Assembly: GCA_024638385.1 (NCBI GenBank)
Contig: JAHEKJ010000023.1
Coordinates: 1,572-37,941, forward strand
DNA from: Gammaproteobacteria bacterium
Lineage (GTDB): Bacteria > Pseudomonadota > Gammaproteobacteria > GCA-001735895
DNA length: 36,370 nucleotides
Direction of reading: 5' to 3'
The notes below the pieces were generated by a model. That model made no database searches. It had not been told where the DNA came from and was given only the letters and a program-made list of their open reading frames with translations. The position numbers and the translations under genes are program-made. This document shows, piece after piece, positions 1 to 7,308 of the stretch; the stretch's first letter is position 1; the number at the start of each line of letters is the position of its first letter.

Positions 1-14
1 CTCCTCGCAATGAC
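1..14. repeat. Right end of a dispersed inverted-repeat element, cut by the window edge
   Basis: Bases 4-14 read CTCGCAATGAC, identical to the right ends of the complete elements at 8915-9003 and 27196-27323. The matching left end (GTCATTGCGAG) must lie outside the window. The element sits just past the stop codon of the aminotransferase gene, which is the usual intergenic placement for this kind of repeat. Confidence 0.6.
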
Positions 15-49
15 GACATTGTCGCCGGTGTTGGTTTTCGATGTTGCGG

Positions 50-1252
50 TCAGTCGGCGAGCAGGGTGTCGACTTCGTCGCCGATGATGTCGCCGATCAG
101 GACCATGTCGTCGAGATCGAAGGTCAGCGGAATGCGCAGGTCGAAGGTCGTCGCGAGCACCTCGAGCGTTTGCGGCAGGTGTTGTTTTTCGGCGATATAG
201 CGCCAGCTGTCGTAGCGACTGGTGAAACCGTGCGGTTCGGCGCCGCCGAACCATTTCAATTCGACTCCGCGCGCGGCGCAGGCGGCGACGAATTCGGGCG
301 CGCGTTCGCCGCCGAGCGCGTCGACGCGGAACTGCAGCGAGCTGCCGACGAAGTCTTCGCCGGTCGGCCGCACGGGCAGCCGGATCCTGCTGTTTTGTGA
401 CAGGCGCGCCTCGAGCGCGCGGTAGCGCTCGTTCCAGCGCGCGCAGTTTTGCTCTAGCAGCGGCAGCTGCGCGCGCAGGATCGCCGCGCGCAGGTTGTCC
501 ATGCGCCCGCTGTAGTTCGGCGTGTCGAGGCGAATTTCGTCGAACACCGCGAGATCGGGCAGCGTGCCGTGGCGCTCGTAGAGCATGTACGAACCCGAGT
601 AGATGATCGCCCGGGCGATGATTTCGTCGTCGTCGGTCACGAGCAACCCGCCCTCGCCGGAGTTCATGTGCTTGTAGGTTTGCGTGCTGAAGCAGGCGAC
701 CTTGCCGAAGTTGCCGGAGCGCACGCCGTCGAAGCGAGCGCCCATCGTGTGCGCGCAATCCTCGATCAGCGCAACGCCGTGGATTTCGCACAGCGCCGTG
801 ATCGCGCGCATGTCGGCGATGTGGCCGCGCATGTGCGACAGCATGAAAAAGCGCGCTCCCGAGCTTTGCATCATCTGCTCGAGATGGTCGAGATCGACGC
901 AATAGTCGGCATCGGTCTCGATGAGCACCGGCCTGCCGCCGGCGTTGTCGATCGCGCCGGGCACCGGCGCCAATGTGAACGCGTTCGATAGCACGGGTTC
1001 GCCGCGCTCGAGCCCGGCCGCGCGCAGCGCGACCTGCAGCGCGTAGCCGCCGGAGGTGCACGCGAGGCAGTAGCGCCGGCCCTGCCAGGCGGCGTACTCG
1101 CGCTCGAGCAGGGTCGCCTCGGCGGTCTCGCCGGCGGCGACGTTGTAGCGGTGCAGCCGGCCCGAGCGCAGGACCTCGACCGCGCGCTCGATGCCGGCCT
1201 CGGGGATCGACTCCTGCTGCGTGAACGACTTGCTGAAGACCGGCTTGTTCAC
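50..1252 (-). CDS. DegT/DnrJ/EryC1/StrS-family PLP aminotransferase
   Basis: The 400-residue product is a fold-type I PLP enzyme of the family that usually makes amino sugars from keto sugars, or related C-N transfers, in the cytoplasm. Seen directly: an N-terminal substrate/PLP region with SGRLHRYN, the EDCAHTMGA segment (the Asp that holds the pyridine nitrogen), and CFSTQTYKHMNSGEGG, whose Lys is in the Schiff-base position. The start is taken as GTG at 1252, because no in-frame ATG lies near the conserved N terminus (NKPVFSKSF); no clear Shine-Dalgarno sequence precedes it. The frame stays open far upstream, but that part is antisense to polB and is not coding. The gene is divergent from polB. 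No sugar-nucleotide genes are visible nearby, so its substrate cannot be given. Confidence 0.88.
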   Translation of the reverse strand: MNKPVFSKSFTQQESIPEAGIERAVEVLRSGRLHRYNVAAGETAEATLLEREYAAWQGRRYCLACTSGGYALQVALRAAGLERGEPVLSNAFTLAPVPGAIDNAGGRPVLIETDADYCVDLDHLEQMMQSSGARFFMLSHMRGHIADMRAITALCEIHGVALIEDCAHTMGARFDGVRSGNFGKVACFSTQTYKHMNSGEGGLLVTDDDEIIARAIIYSGSYMLYERHGTLPDLAVFDEIRLDTPNYSGRMDNLRAAILRAQLPLLEQNCARWNERYRALEARLSQNSRIRLPVRPTGEDFVGSSLQFRVDALGGERAPEFVAACAARGVELKWFGGAEPHGFTSRYDSWRYIAEKQHLPQTLEVLATTFDLRIPLTFDLDDMVLIGDIIGDEVDTLLAD

Positions 1253-1349
1253 GGCGTGCCGCGGCTGCTCGCAGGCAGGATGAATTGCAGGCGCGGTGCG
1301 CGGGGCGATTGCATGCGGATCTCCGGAAGTGATGCAGCCCGGTACGGGA

Positions 1350-1368
1350 TCGAGCGATAATAATGCAA
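1350..1368. promoter_or_regulatory. Possible promoter element between aminotransferase and polB
   Basis: The 153-base divergent gap (1253-1405) contains an AT-rich GATAATAATG stretch in otherwise GC-rich sequence. It offers a -10-like TAATAAT for polB, and TATTAT on the other strand for the aminotransferase. No convincing -35 was found for either. No LexA-type CTG-N10-CAG with an AT-rich core was seen in this gap. Confidence 0.25.
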
Positions 1369-1405
1369 TGACGCGCAAATTTAACCCCTTTTCGGAGCCG
1401 GCCCG

Positions 1406-3760
1406 TTGACGCCGGGATTCCTGCTCACGCGGCAGTGGGTCGACACGGCCGACGGCGTGCGCCTCGATTTCTGGCTGGCGACGGCCGCCGGGCCGAAAGC
1501 GGTCTCGATTCACGCACAGCAACCGCTGTTCTTCATCCGCCGGCCCGACGCCGCGGCCGCGACAGCGGCGCTCGGCGAGGTCGGCGGCGCCGACATCCGG
1601 CCGCTCGAGCTCAGGGCCTTCGACGGTACGCCGGCGAGCGGCGTGTATTTCAGATCGCAGCAGCAGCTCTACCGCGCGCGCGACCGGCTCGCGCAGGCCG
1701 GCATCGCCTGTTACGAGGCCGACATCCGACCGCCGGAGCGCTTTCTGAGCGAGCGCTTCATCACCGCGGCGATCGACATCGACAGCGACGACAGCGGCGC
1801 GGTTTTGCACAACGTGCGCCTGGCGCCGGGGCAATACCGGCCGCGGCTGCGGGTGCTGTCGTTCGACATCGAGTCCGACTACCGCAGCGACGCGCTGTTC
1901 TCGATCGGCCTGGTCGCCGACGATGTCCGCCTGGTACTGATGATCGGCAATGCCGTCGACGGCGACGACATCGAGTATGTCGCCGACGAGCGCGCGCTGC
2001 TCGAGCGTTTCGTCGCCTGGGTCGAGCGTATCGACCCGGACGTCTTCATCGGCTGGAACGTCGTCAATTTCGACCTGCGGCTGCTGCAGAAGAGATCGCA
2101 GGCGCTCGGCGTTCGGCTCGCGCTCGGCCGCGGCGGCGCGCTGCCTCACTGGCGCCGGGCGCAGGGCGACGGCGGCCAGTACTTCGTGATGATCCCGGGG
2201 CGGGTCGTGCTCGACGGCATCGACACGCTGCGCAACGCAACCTGGAACTTTGCGAGCTTCGCGCTCGAGTCGGTCGCGCAATCGCTGCTCGGCCGCGGCA
2301 AGCTGATTCACGATGCGCAGCAACTGGACCCGCTGTACAAGGCCAGGGAAATCCGCCGCCAGTTCGAGCGCGACAAGGCCGCGCTCGCGGCCTACAACCT
2401 CGAGGATTGTCAGCTCGTCTGGGACATCTTCGAACACGCCGGCCTGATCCATTTCGCGGTCGAACGCGCGCAGCTGACCGGGCTCGAACTCGATCGCGTC
2501 GGCGGCTCGGTCGCGGCCTTCGATAATCTCTATCTGCCGCGGCTGCACCGCAAGGGTTACGTCGCGCCCAACATCGGCGACTTTGCCGGCGAGCTCAGCG
2601 CGCCCGGCGGTTACGTGATGGATTCGAAGCCCGGGCTGCACGACTCGGTTCTGGTGCTCGACTACAAGAGCCTCTACCCGAGCATCATCCGCAGTTTCCG
2701 CGTCGATCCGTACGCGCGCATCGCCGCCGAGGGCGCCGCTGCCGACGACGTGCTGCCCGGCTACGACGGCGCCAGCTTCCACAAGCATGAGCACATCCTG
2801 CCGCAAATCATCGAGCAGCTGTGGGCCGCGCGCGACGAGGCCAGGCGCGACGGCAACGCGCCCCTGTCGCAGGCGATCAAGATCATCATGAATTCGTTCT
2901 ACGGCGTGCTCGGCACCGCCGGCTGCCGCCTGCACGACTCGCGCCTGACGAGCTCGATCACGAAGCGCGGCCACGACGTCATCCTCAAAACGGTCGAGCT
3001 GATCGAACAGGCCGGCTACGCGGTCATCTACGGCGACACCGACTCGGTATTCGTCGCGCTCGGCGCGCCGCACGACAACGCCCGCGCCGCCGCCATCGGC
3101 AACGAGCTGGCGGCGCGCATCAACGCCTACTGGCGCGAGGCGCTCGCGCGCGATTACGGCATCGAGTCGTTTCTCGAAATGGAATTCGAAACCCACTTCA
3201 GGCAATTCTTCATGCCGACGATGCGCGGCTCGGAGCAGGGCAGCAAGAAGCGCTATGCCGGCGTGATCGACGACGAGGCCGGCGAGCGCCGCATCGTGTT
3301 CAAGGGGCTGGAGACCGTGCGCACCGACTGGACCGAGCTCGCCCGGCAGTTCCAGCAAGAGCTCTATCGCCGGGTCTTCGACGGCGAAGAGCATGCCGAC
3401 TATATCCGTCAGACGGTGGCCGACCTCTACGCCGGCAAGCTCGACGACCGGCTCGTCTATCGCAAGCGCCTGCGCAAGCACCTGGCCGAATACCGCAAGA
3501 ACGTGCCGCCGCACGCGCAGGCCGCGATCAAGGCGGAAGCCGAGTTTCGCGCCCGCGGCGAGCCGTCGCGCTACCGTAACCGAAGCTGGATCGAGTACGT
3601 CATGACGGTCGCCGGCGCGCAGACGCGCGAATGCCAGAACGCGCGGCTCGACTACGAACACTACGTCGAGAAACAGCTGACGCCGATCGCCGACACGATC
3701 CTGCACGCGCTCGGCGGATCGATGGACGCGATCACGCGCCAGCAGCAGGATTTATTCTGA
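1406..3760 (+). CDS. polB: DNA polymerase II (family B, proofreading)
   Basis: The 784-residue product closely matches E. coli Pol II in length (783). Pol II is a family-B polymerase with 3'-5' exonuclease, used in replication restart and lesion bypass. Seen directly: exonuclease motif I FDIES (D154, E156), ExoII GWNVVNFDL, an ExoIII-like YNLEDCQLVWD, polymerase motif A DYKSLYPSI (D419), motif B KIIMNSFYG, and motif C YGDTDS (D544, D546). All catalytic carboxylates are present, so the enzyme should be active for both synthesis and proofreading. The start is TTG at 1406 with GGAG about eight bases upstream; no earlier in-frame ATG fits. The gene stands alone, followed by a strong hairpin. In E. 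coli polB is SOS-regulated, but no LexA box is visible here. Confidence 0.97.
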   Translation: MTPGFLLTRQWVDTADGVRLDFWLATAAGPKAVSIHAQQPLFFIRRPDAAAATAALGEVGGADIRPLELRAFDGTPASGVYFRSQQQLYRARDRLAQAGIACYEADIRPPERFLSERFITAAIDIDSDDSGAVLHNVRLAPGQYRPRLRVLSFDIESDYRSDALFSIGLVADDVRLVLMIGNAVDGDDIEYVADERALLERFVAWVERIDPDVFIGWNVVNFDLRLLQKRSQALGVRLALGRGGALPHWRRAQGDGGQYFVMIPGRVVLDGIDTLRNATWNFASFALESVAQSLLGRGKLIHDAQQLDPLYKAREIRRQFERDKAALAAYNLEDCQLVWDIFEHAGLIHFAVERAQLTGLELDRVGGSVAAFDNLYLPRLHRKGYVAPNIGDFAGELSAPGGYVMDSKPGLHDSVLVLDYKSLYPSIIRSFRVDPYARIAAEGAAADDVLPGYDGASFHKHEHILPQIIEQLWAARDEARRDGNAPLSQAIKIIMNSFYGVLGTAGCRLHDSRLTSSITKRGHDVILKTVELIEQAGYAVIYGDTDSVFVALGAPHDNARAAAIGNELAARINAYWREALARDYGIESFLEMEFETHFRQFFMPTMRGSEQGSKKRYAGVIDDEAGERRIVFKGLETVRTDWTELARQFQQELYRRVFDGEEHADYIRQTVADLYAGKLDDRLVYRKRLRKHLAEYRKNVPPHAQAAIKAEAEFRARGEPSRYRNRSWIEYVMTVAGAQTRECQNARLDYEHYVEKQLTPIADTILHALGGSMDAITRQQQDLF

Positions 3761-3785
3761 TCGCCCGGAGGCTCGGGTCAAAAGG

Positions 3786-3819
3786 CCGTCCCGGCGGACG
3801 TCGAGGTCCGCCGGGACGG
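3786..3819 (+). terminator. Hairpin after polB
   Basis: A perfect 14-bp stem (CCGTCCCGGCGGAC pairing with GTCCGCCGGGACGG) closes a six-base loop GTCGAG, 25 bases after the polB stop. No long U tract follows (TAAACAAGG). It may therefore be an incomplete intrinsic terminator or an RNA-end stabiliser. Confidence 0.6.
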
Positions 3820-3824
3820 TAAAC

Positions 3825-3876
3825 AAGGCGTCAGGGTAATTACTCATGAAACCCGCTGGCGCGGGTAAAACGCCTT
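3825..3876. terminator. Nested inverted repeat between polB and the P460-like gene
   Basis: An outer pair AAGGCGT (3825-3831) / ACGCCTT (3870-3876) encloses an inner perfect hairpin ACCCGC-tggc-GCGGGT (3851-3866). It lies between the convergent polB and P460-like genes and could end transcription in both directions. Only the weak run TTTT flanks the inner stem, so the terminator call is tentative. Confidence 0.4.
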
Positions 3877-3891
3877 ATGTTCTCGCTAGCG

Positions 3892-4419
3892 CTAGTCCTT
3901 GAGAAACATCATGTCGCCGCCCGGGGCCGCGCTGTGGCAGGCGATGCAGCCGGCCGGCTTGCCCTTGGCGACCTTGCCGGCGAGCAGCATGCCGGCCGGG
4001 TTCTTGTCGAGGCTGCCGTCGGGCAGATACTTGGCCCAGAACCAGTCCTGGGTTTCCGGGTCGTAGCCCGGGCGCTTCAGCATGACGGTCACGGCGCCTA
4101 GGTATTTCCTCGGGTCGTTGGCGACGGCGCTGATGCTGACGCCTTCGCCGCCGTAGTTGCGCTTGACGATGATGTCGTGCAGGCGGCCGTCGAGCGCGAT
4201 CTGTCCCGAGATCGTATCGAGAATCGCGCCGTGCGGATGCTGCCCGGTGTAGGGTCGCGACATGAACCCGTCGGGTCCGGCGTAGCCGGCCTCGATCATG
4301 GTTTTCCACAGGTTTTTGGCGTAAGCTACATCGGCATCACCACCGAATGGCGCCTGCGCATTGACGGTCCCGGTCAACAGCAATACTACTCCCAGTAAGA
4401 TCGCTTGCATTGTTTTCAT
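3892..4419 (-). CDS. Exported cytochrome P460-like c-type haem protein
   Basis: The 175-residue precursor starts with a typical Sec signal peptide (MKTMQAILLGVVLLLTG..., probable cleavage after NAQA). It ends with one c-haem motif CIACH (C158, C161, H162) followed by SAAPGGD. The middle, with HPHGAI, DIIVKRNYG, a PGYDPETQDWFWAKY segment and PDGS, fits the cytochrome P460 family. P460 haems carry a lysine cross-link and oxidise hydroxylamine or detoxify NO; whether this protein has the cross-link cannot be read from sequence. ATG at 4419 overlaps the stop of the propeller gene (ATGA, 4416-4419) and has GGGAG upstream, so the two are translationally coupled. It is the last gene of the GFA-propeller-P460 run. 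Haem attachment and periplasmic location are firm; the enzymatic role is inference. Confidence 0.75.
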   Translation of the reverse strand: MKTMQAILLGVVLLLTGTVNAQAPFGGDADVAYAKNLWKTMIEAGYAGPDGFMSRPYTGQHPHGAILDTISGQIALDGRLHDIIVKRNYGGEGVSISAVANDPRKYLGAVTVMLKRPGYDPETQDWFWAKYLPDGSLDKNPAGMLLAGKVAKGKPAGCIACHSAAPGGDMMFLKD

Positions 4420-5474
4420 TTGGAACTCCCCTGGTTTTGGTTGCATTGTGCAAAATGTACGACCTGCGTTAGACCGGGGGGGTTCCATCCTTTCTCGAAA
4501 TAGGTAATTGCGTTGTCGTCGTGCTGCAGCGGTTTGAGCCAGCGCCCCGCCGGCTGCAGGCGGCAGGCTACGGCACCTGCACGGGCGTCGAGCAGCCACA
4601 GATTCCGATCGATATCGCTGAGTAGCAGGCTGCCGTCGCGCGACGGATGCAGCGCGAGATCCCGGCTGCCGAGTTCGAGTTGTCGCCGGGGCGCGAGGCT
4701 GGCGACGTCGATGATGTCGACGCGCCCGGCCCGGTCGACGCGAAAAAACAGATCGCCGTCACGCTCGAGTCCGCTCGCTTGCGCATCGCCCGGGATTTCG
4801 GCGAGGATCGCGCCGCCGGTCATGTCGATTACCCGGGTCGAGCCGTCGAACAGGTTGAAGGCGGCGCGGCCGTCGCCGAGATCGAGCGGGCTGAAAACCG
4901 CTTCGGCACGCGTCCCGACGCGCCGGCGTTCGTGACCGTCGGAGGCGGCGACGCCGACGAGCGCGTGCATCTGGCCGCCGCTCCACAGCGATTCGCCGTC
5001 GACGCCGATTGCCGGCGAATAAATCCAGCCATCGAATTGCCGCCGCCAGCGAATCGCGCCGTCGGCGAGCCGGAGCGCGTAGAGTTCACCGTGCAGGCTG
5101 CCGGCATAGGCTTCGCGGCCAACCGCCGGCGAGAACAACGTGCGCGACGGCTCGACGTGCCAGCGCACGGCGCCGGACGCGCGCTCGAGCGCGTACAAGC
5201 CGCGGCTGGAACCGACCAGCAACAACTCGCCGTGCGCGACCGGGGCAAAAGTTTCGATGCCGACGAGGGCGCGCCAGCGCGGCGAGGATTGCGCGTCGTC
5301 GAAGCGGTAGACGCCCTCGTGCGAGACGTAGATCGCGCCGTCGAGCGCGAGCGGGTTCTGCGGGTAGGCGGCCGCTCGTGCGCCGCCGGCGAAGATCGCG
5401 GCGAGCGCCAGCAGCCAGGTAAAAGGGCGCGAGGGCCTAGTCGCCCTTGTGCTTGCGCGGCGGCAATTCGTCAT
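4416..5474 (-). CDS. Exported PQQ-like beta-propeller protein
   Basis: The 352-residue product has an Arg-rich N terminus, a hydrophobic stretch (FTWLLALAAIFAGG) and an ARAAA cleavage region, so it should be exported. The rest is a chain of about 40-residue blades of the form LLVGSSRGLYALERASGAVRW, GSLHGELYALRLADGAIRW and LLLSDIDRNLWLLDARAGAV, typical of PQQ-like or BamB-like propellers. No PQQ-dehydrogenase catalytic or Ca-site signature is recognisable, so a binding or scaffold role is more likely than catalysis. ATG at 5474 lies 38 bases inside the GFA gene, and the stop overlaps the start of the P460-like gene. The tight coupling suggests the propeller and the haem protein act together in the periplasm. 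Confidence 0.75.
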   Translation of the reverse strand: MTNCRRASTRATRPSRPFTWLLALAAIFAGGARAAAYPQNPLALDGAIYVSHEGVYRFDDAQSSPRWRALVGIETFAPVAHGELLLVGSSRGLYALERASGAVRWHVEPSRTLFSPAVGREAYAGSLHGELYALRLADGAIRWRRQFDGWIYSPAIGVDGESLWSGGQMHALVGVAASDGHERRRVGTRAEAVFSPLDLGDGRAAFNLFDGSTRVIDMTGGAILAEIPGDAQASGLERDGDLFFRVDRAGRVDIIDVASLAPRRQLELGSRDLALHPSRDGSLLLSDIDRNLWLLDARAGAVACRLQPAGRWLKPLQHDDNAITYFEKGWNPPGLTQVVHFAQCNQNQGSSK

Positions 5475-5865
5475 GCTGCGCGATTGCGTCGACCTCGACG
5501 CGCCAGGGCGCGCGCGACGCGAAGTAGATGTTTTGCGTGGGCCGGATGCCCGGATCCTCGTCGAGCGTGCCGGCCGTGATCATGACCGCGCCGCCGCTTT
5601 GTGACAGCCACGGCAGCGACGAACCGCAGCGGGTGCAAAAGCTGGTCGCGAAATGGCGCGCGCCGGGAAGTTCGTAACGCCCGACCAGCTCCTCACCGGC
5701 GAGCCATTCGAAGTTCTCCGGCTGGACCAGGATATGGGCCGAATGCGCGCTGCCGGTGAACTTGCGGCAGCGCGAGCAGTGGCAGTATTGGAATACGTAC
5801 TCGGGTCCGCGGAACTGGTAAGTCACGCCGCCGCACAGGCAGCTGCCCTTGATCGCGTCGTTCAT
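5437..5865 (-). CDS. GFA-fold zinc protein (glutathione-dependent formaldehyde-activating-like)
   Basis: The 142-residue product shows the full cysteine pattern of the GFA/CENP-V fold: C9 and C11 (SCLCGG), C28, C30 and C33 (YCHCSRCRK), and C77 and C80 (FCTRCGS), which bind two structural zincs. The family is named after Gfa, which was proposed to speed glutathione-formaldehyde adduct formation. Many members have unknown function, so no substrate is assigned. It has no signal peptide and is cytoplasmic, unlike the two exported proteins encoded downstream. It is the first gene of the minus-strand run, with its start 108 bases from the divergent creatininase-like gene. Its 3' end overlaps the propeller gene by 38 bases. 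Confidence 0.85.
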   Translation of the reverse strand: MNDAIKGSCLCGGVTYQFRGPEYVFQYCHCSRCRKFTGSAHSAHILVQPENFEWLAGEELVGRYELPGARHFATSFCTRCGSSLPWLSQSGGAVMITAGTLDEDPGIRPTQNIYFASRAPWRVEVDAIAQHDELPPRKHKGD

Positions 5866-5973
5866 CGGGGTCCTCCGTCGTTTCGGCGGCAGTGTAGCCC
5901 ACCGTCGTTACCATTGCATCCGCTCGCCGCGCGCCGGCCCGCGCGTTATCATCGACACGGTCCGATTGACGGA

Positions 5974-6699
5974 ATGACGCGCGTGCCGGCAGGGGTTTAT
6001 CTCGAACGATTGAGCTGGATAGAGGCGGAGCGATGGCTCGCCGGCGACCCGGTCGTCGTGATCCCGCTCGGCGCCGCGGCCAAGGAGCACGGCCCGCACC
6101 TGCCGCTCGGCAACGACGCGATCATCGCCGACTGGCTGGCCGGGGCCGTGCACGAACGATTGCCGGTCGTCGTTGCGCCGCTCGTCAACGCGTCTTATTA
6201 CCCGGCGTTTACCGGGTACCCCGGCTCGATCAGCCTGCGTGCCGAGACCGCGCGCGACCTGCTGGTCGACATTTGCCGCAGCCTCGCGCCGTTCGGTGCC
6301 GCCCGCTTCTACGTGCTCAACACCGGCTTGTCGACGCTCGCGCCGCTGGCCGCGGCGCGCGCCGCGCTCGGCGACGCGCTGCGTTTCGATTACCTGAACC
6401 TCGACGATGCCCTCGCCGGCCTGCCGGCGAACCTGCGCGAGCAAGCCTGGGGTTCGCACGCCGACGAGATCGAGACCTCGCTGATGCTGTACATCGCGCC
6501 CGAGGTCGTCGACATGTCGCGCGCGGTCGACGACGGCGCCGACGGCGACGGCCGCCTGTCACGCACGCGCGGCGCCGGTATCCATTCACCGTCCGGGGTT
6601 TACGGTCAGGCCACGCTGGCGAGCGCGGCCAAGGGCGAAGTCATCGCCCGGCTTTTGCTCGAGCACGTGCTGGCGCAAATCGAAGCACTGACAGGCTGA
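5974..6699 (+). CDS. Creatininase-family amidohydrolase, variant metal site
   Basis: The 241-residue product matches the creatininase family (metal-dependent amidohydrolases, including MftE) in length and fold. Seen directly: LGAAAKEHGPHLPLGND (E38, H39, H42, D48) near the N terminus and HADEIETSL (H162-E167) toward the C terminus. Two usual features differ. The EQHG motif is AKEHG with an extra residue, and the NGHGGN-type stretch that carries a metal-binding His is FYVLNTGLST with no His. This may mark a distinct subgroup rather than decay, since everything else is intact. ATG at 5974 begins the conserved region; the frame is open upstream only as antisense of the GFA gene. The gene stands alone, divergent from the GFA gene. 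Substrate unknown. Confidence 0.8.
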   Translation: MTRVPAGVYLERLSWIEAERWLAGDPVVVIPLGAAAKEHGPHLPLGNDAIIADWLAGAVHERLPVVVAPLVNASYYPAFTGYPGSISLRAETARDLLVDICRSLAPFGAARFYVLNTGLSTLAPLAAARAALGDALRFDYLNLDDALAGLPANLREQAWGSHADEIETSLMLYIAPEVVDMSRAVDDGADGDGRLSRTRGAGIHSPSGVYGQATLASAAKGEVIARLLLEHVLAQIEALTG

Positions 6700-6718
6700 T
6701 CGGTTGCGGTCGCGCGGT

Positions 6719-7189
6719 TTATTTCTCCGGCGCGGCGAGCGGCAGGTTGAAGCGCCTGAGTATTTCCCAGTTATCGGCGGCGAGCTCGAGGTAGCCCTCG
6801 ATGTCAGCGCGCCAGGCCTCGCGCACGCGGGTCGAGTAATTGAGGTACAGTTTGTCGGCGTGGATCGTCCACGCGTAGGGATCGACCGGCACCAGCTGGC
6901 CCTGGCCGATCGCGTAGGCGCAAAAGCCGCCGTATTGCGGCGCGTACTGCTGCGGATCCTCGGCAAACAGGTCGCGGTGCAATTCGCTGGCAAAGTGCCA
7001 GGTCGTATCGTTGTAGCGGTGGTGGTACTCGGGATTGCCGCGCTCGGCGCGCTGCTTGCGAAAATAGCTAACCGGGTCGTAACCGCCAAGCGCGACGCCG
7101 CCAACCTGGAATTGCGCCTCGCCGGCGAACACCGATGGTGCCAACGCCAGCGCGACGAAAGCGATCGAGGCCAGTAGTCGTAGCACCAT
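6719..7189 (-). CDS. Exported YHS-domain protein
   Basis: The 156-residue product has a clear signal peptide (MVLRLLASIAFVALALAPSVFA|GE). The mature part has the exported YHS arrangement: GGYDPVSYF near residue 40, a YGGFCAYA segment with the single conserved Cys, then DPYAWTIHADKLYLNYS. YHS domains are small, often metal-linked folds. Members of this family are widespread periplasmic proteins of unknown exact function, commonly near metal or redox genes. It converges on the creatininase-like gene (19-base gap) and is divergent from the acyl-CoA ligase across 119 bases. No partner gene is evident. Confidence 0.82.
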   Translation of the reverse strand: MVLRLLASIAFVALALAPSVFAGEAQFQVGGVALGGYDPVSYFRKQRAERGNPEYHHRYNDTTWHFASELHRDLFAEDPQQYAPQYGGFCAYAIGQGQLVPVDPYAWTIHADKLYLNYSTRVREAWRADIEGYLELAADNWEILRRFNLPLAAPEK

Positions 7190-7308
7190 CGGTTCCCCAG
7201 CAATTCCACGTGGCTTTCCGCAGCCGGACGCCGCGAGCCGTCGGCATATTCTAACGCCTGGCGCCGGGTGCTCAAACCGGGCGCGGCGGCTGTGCTATCT
7301 TGCGCGCG

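Noticed and set aside
1253-3706. Open minus-strand frame joined to the aminotransferase, running through polB
   Set aside because: It is low-complexity R/V/D/A-rich antisense of polB, which has all catalytic motifs. Only the part from 1252 down to 50 has family features.
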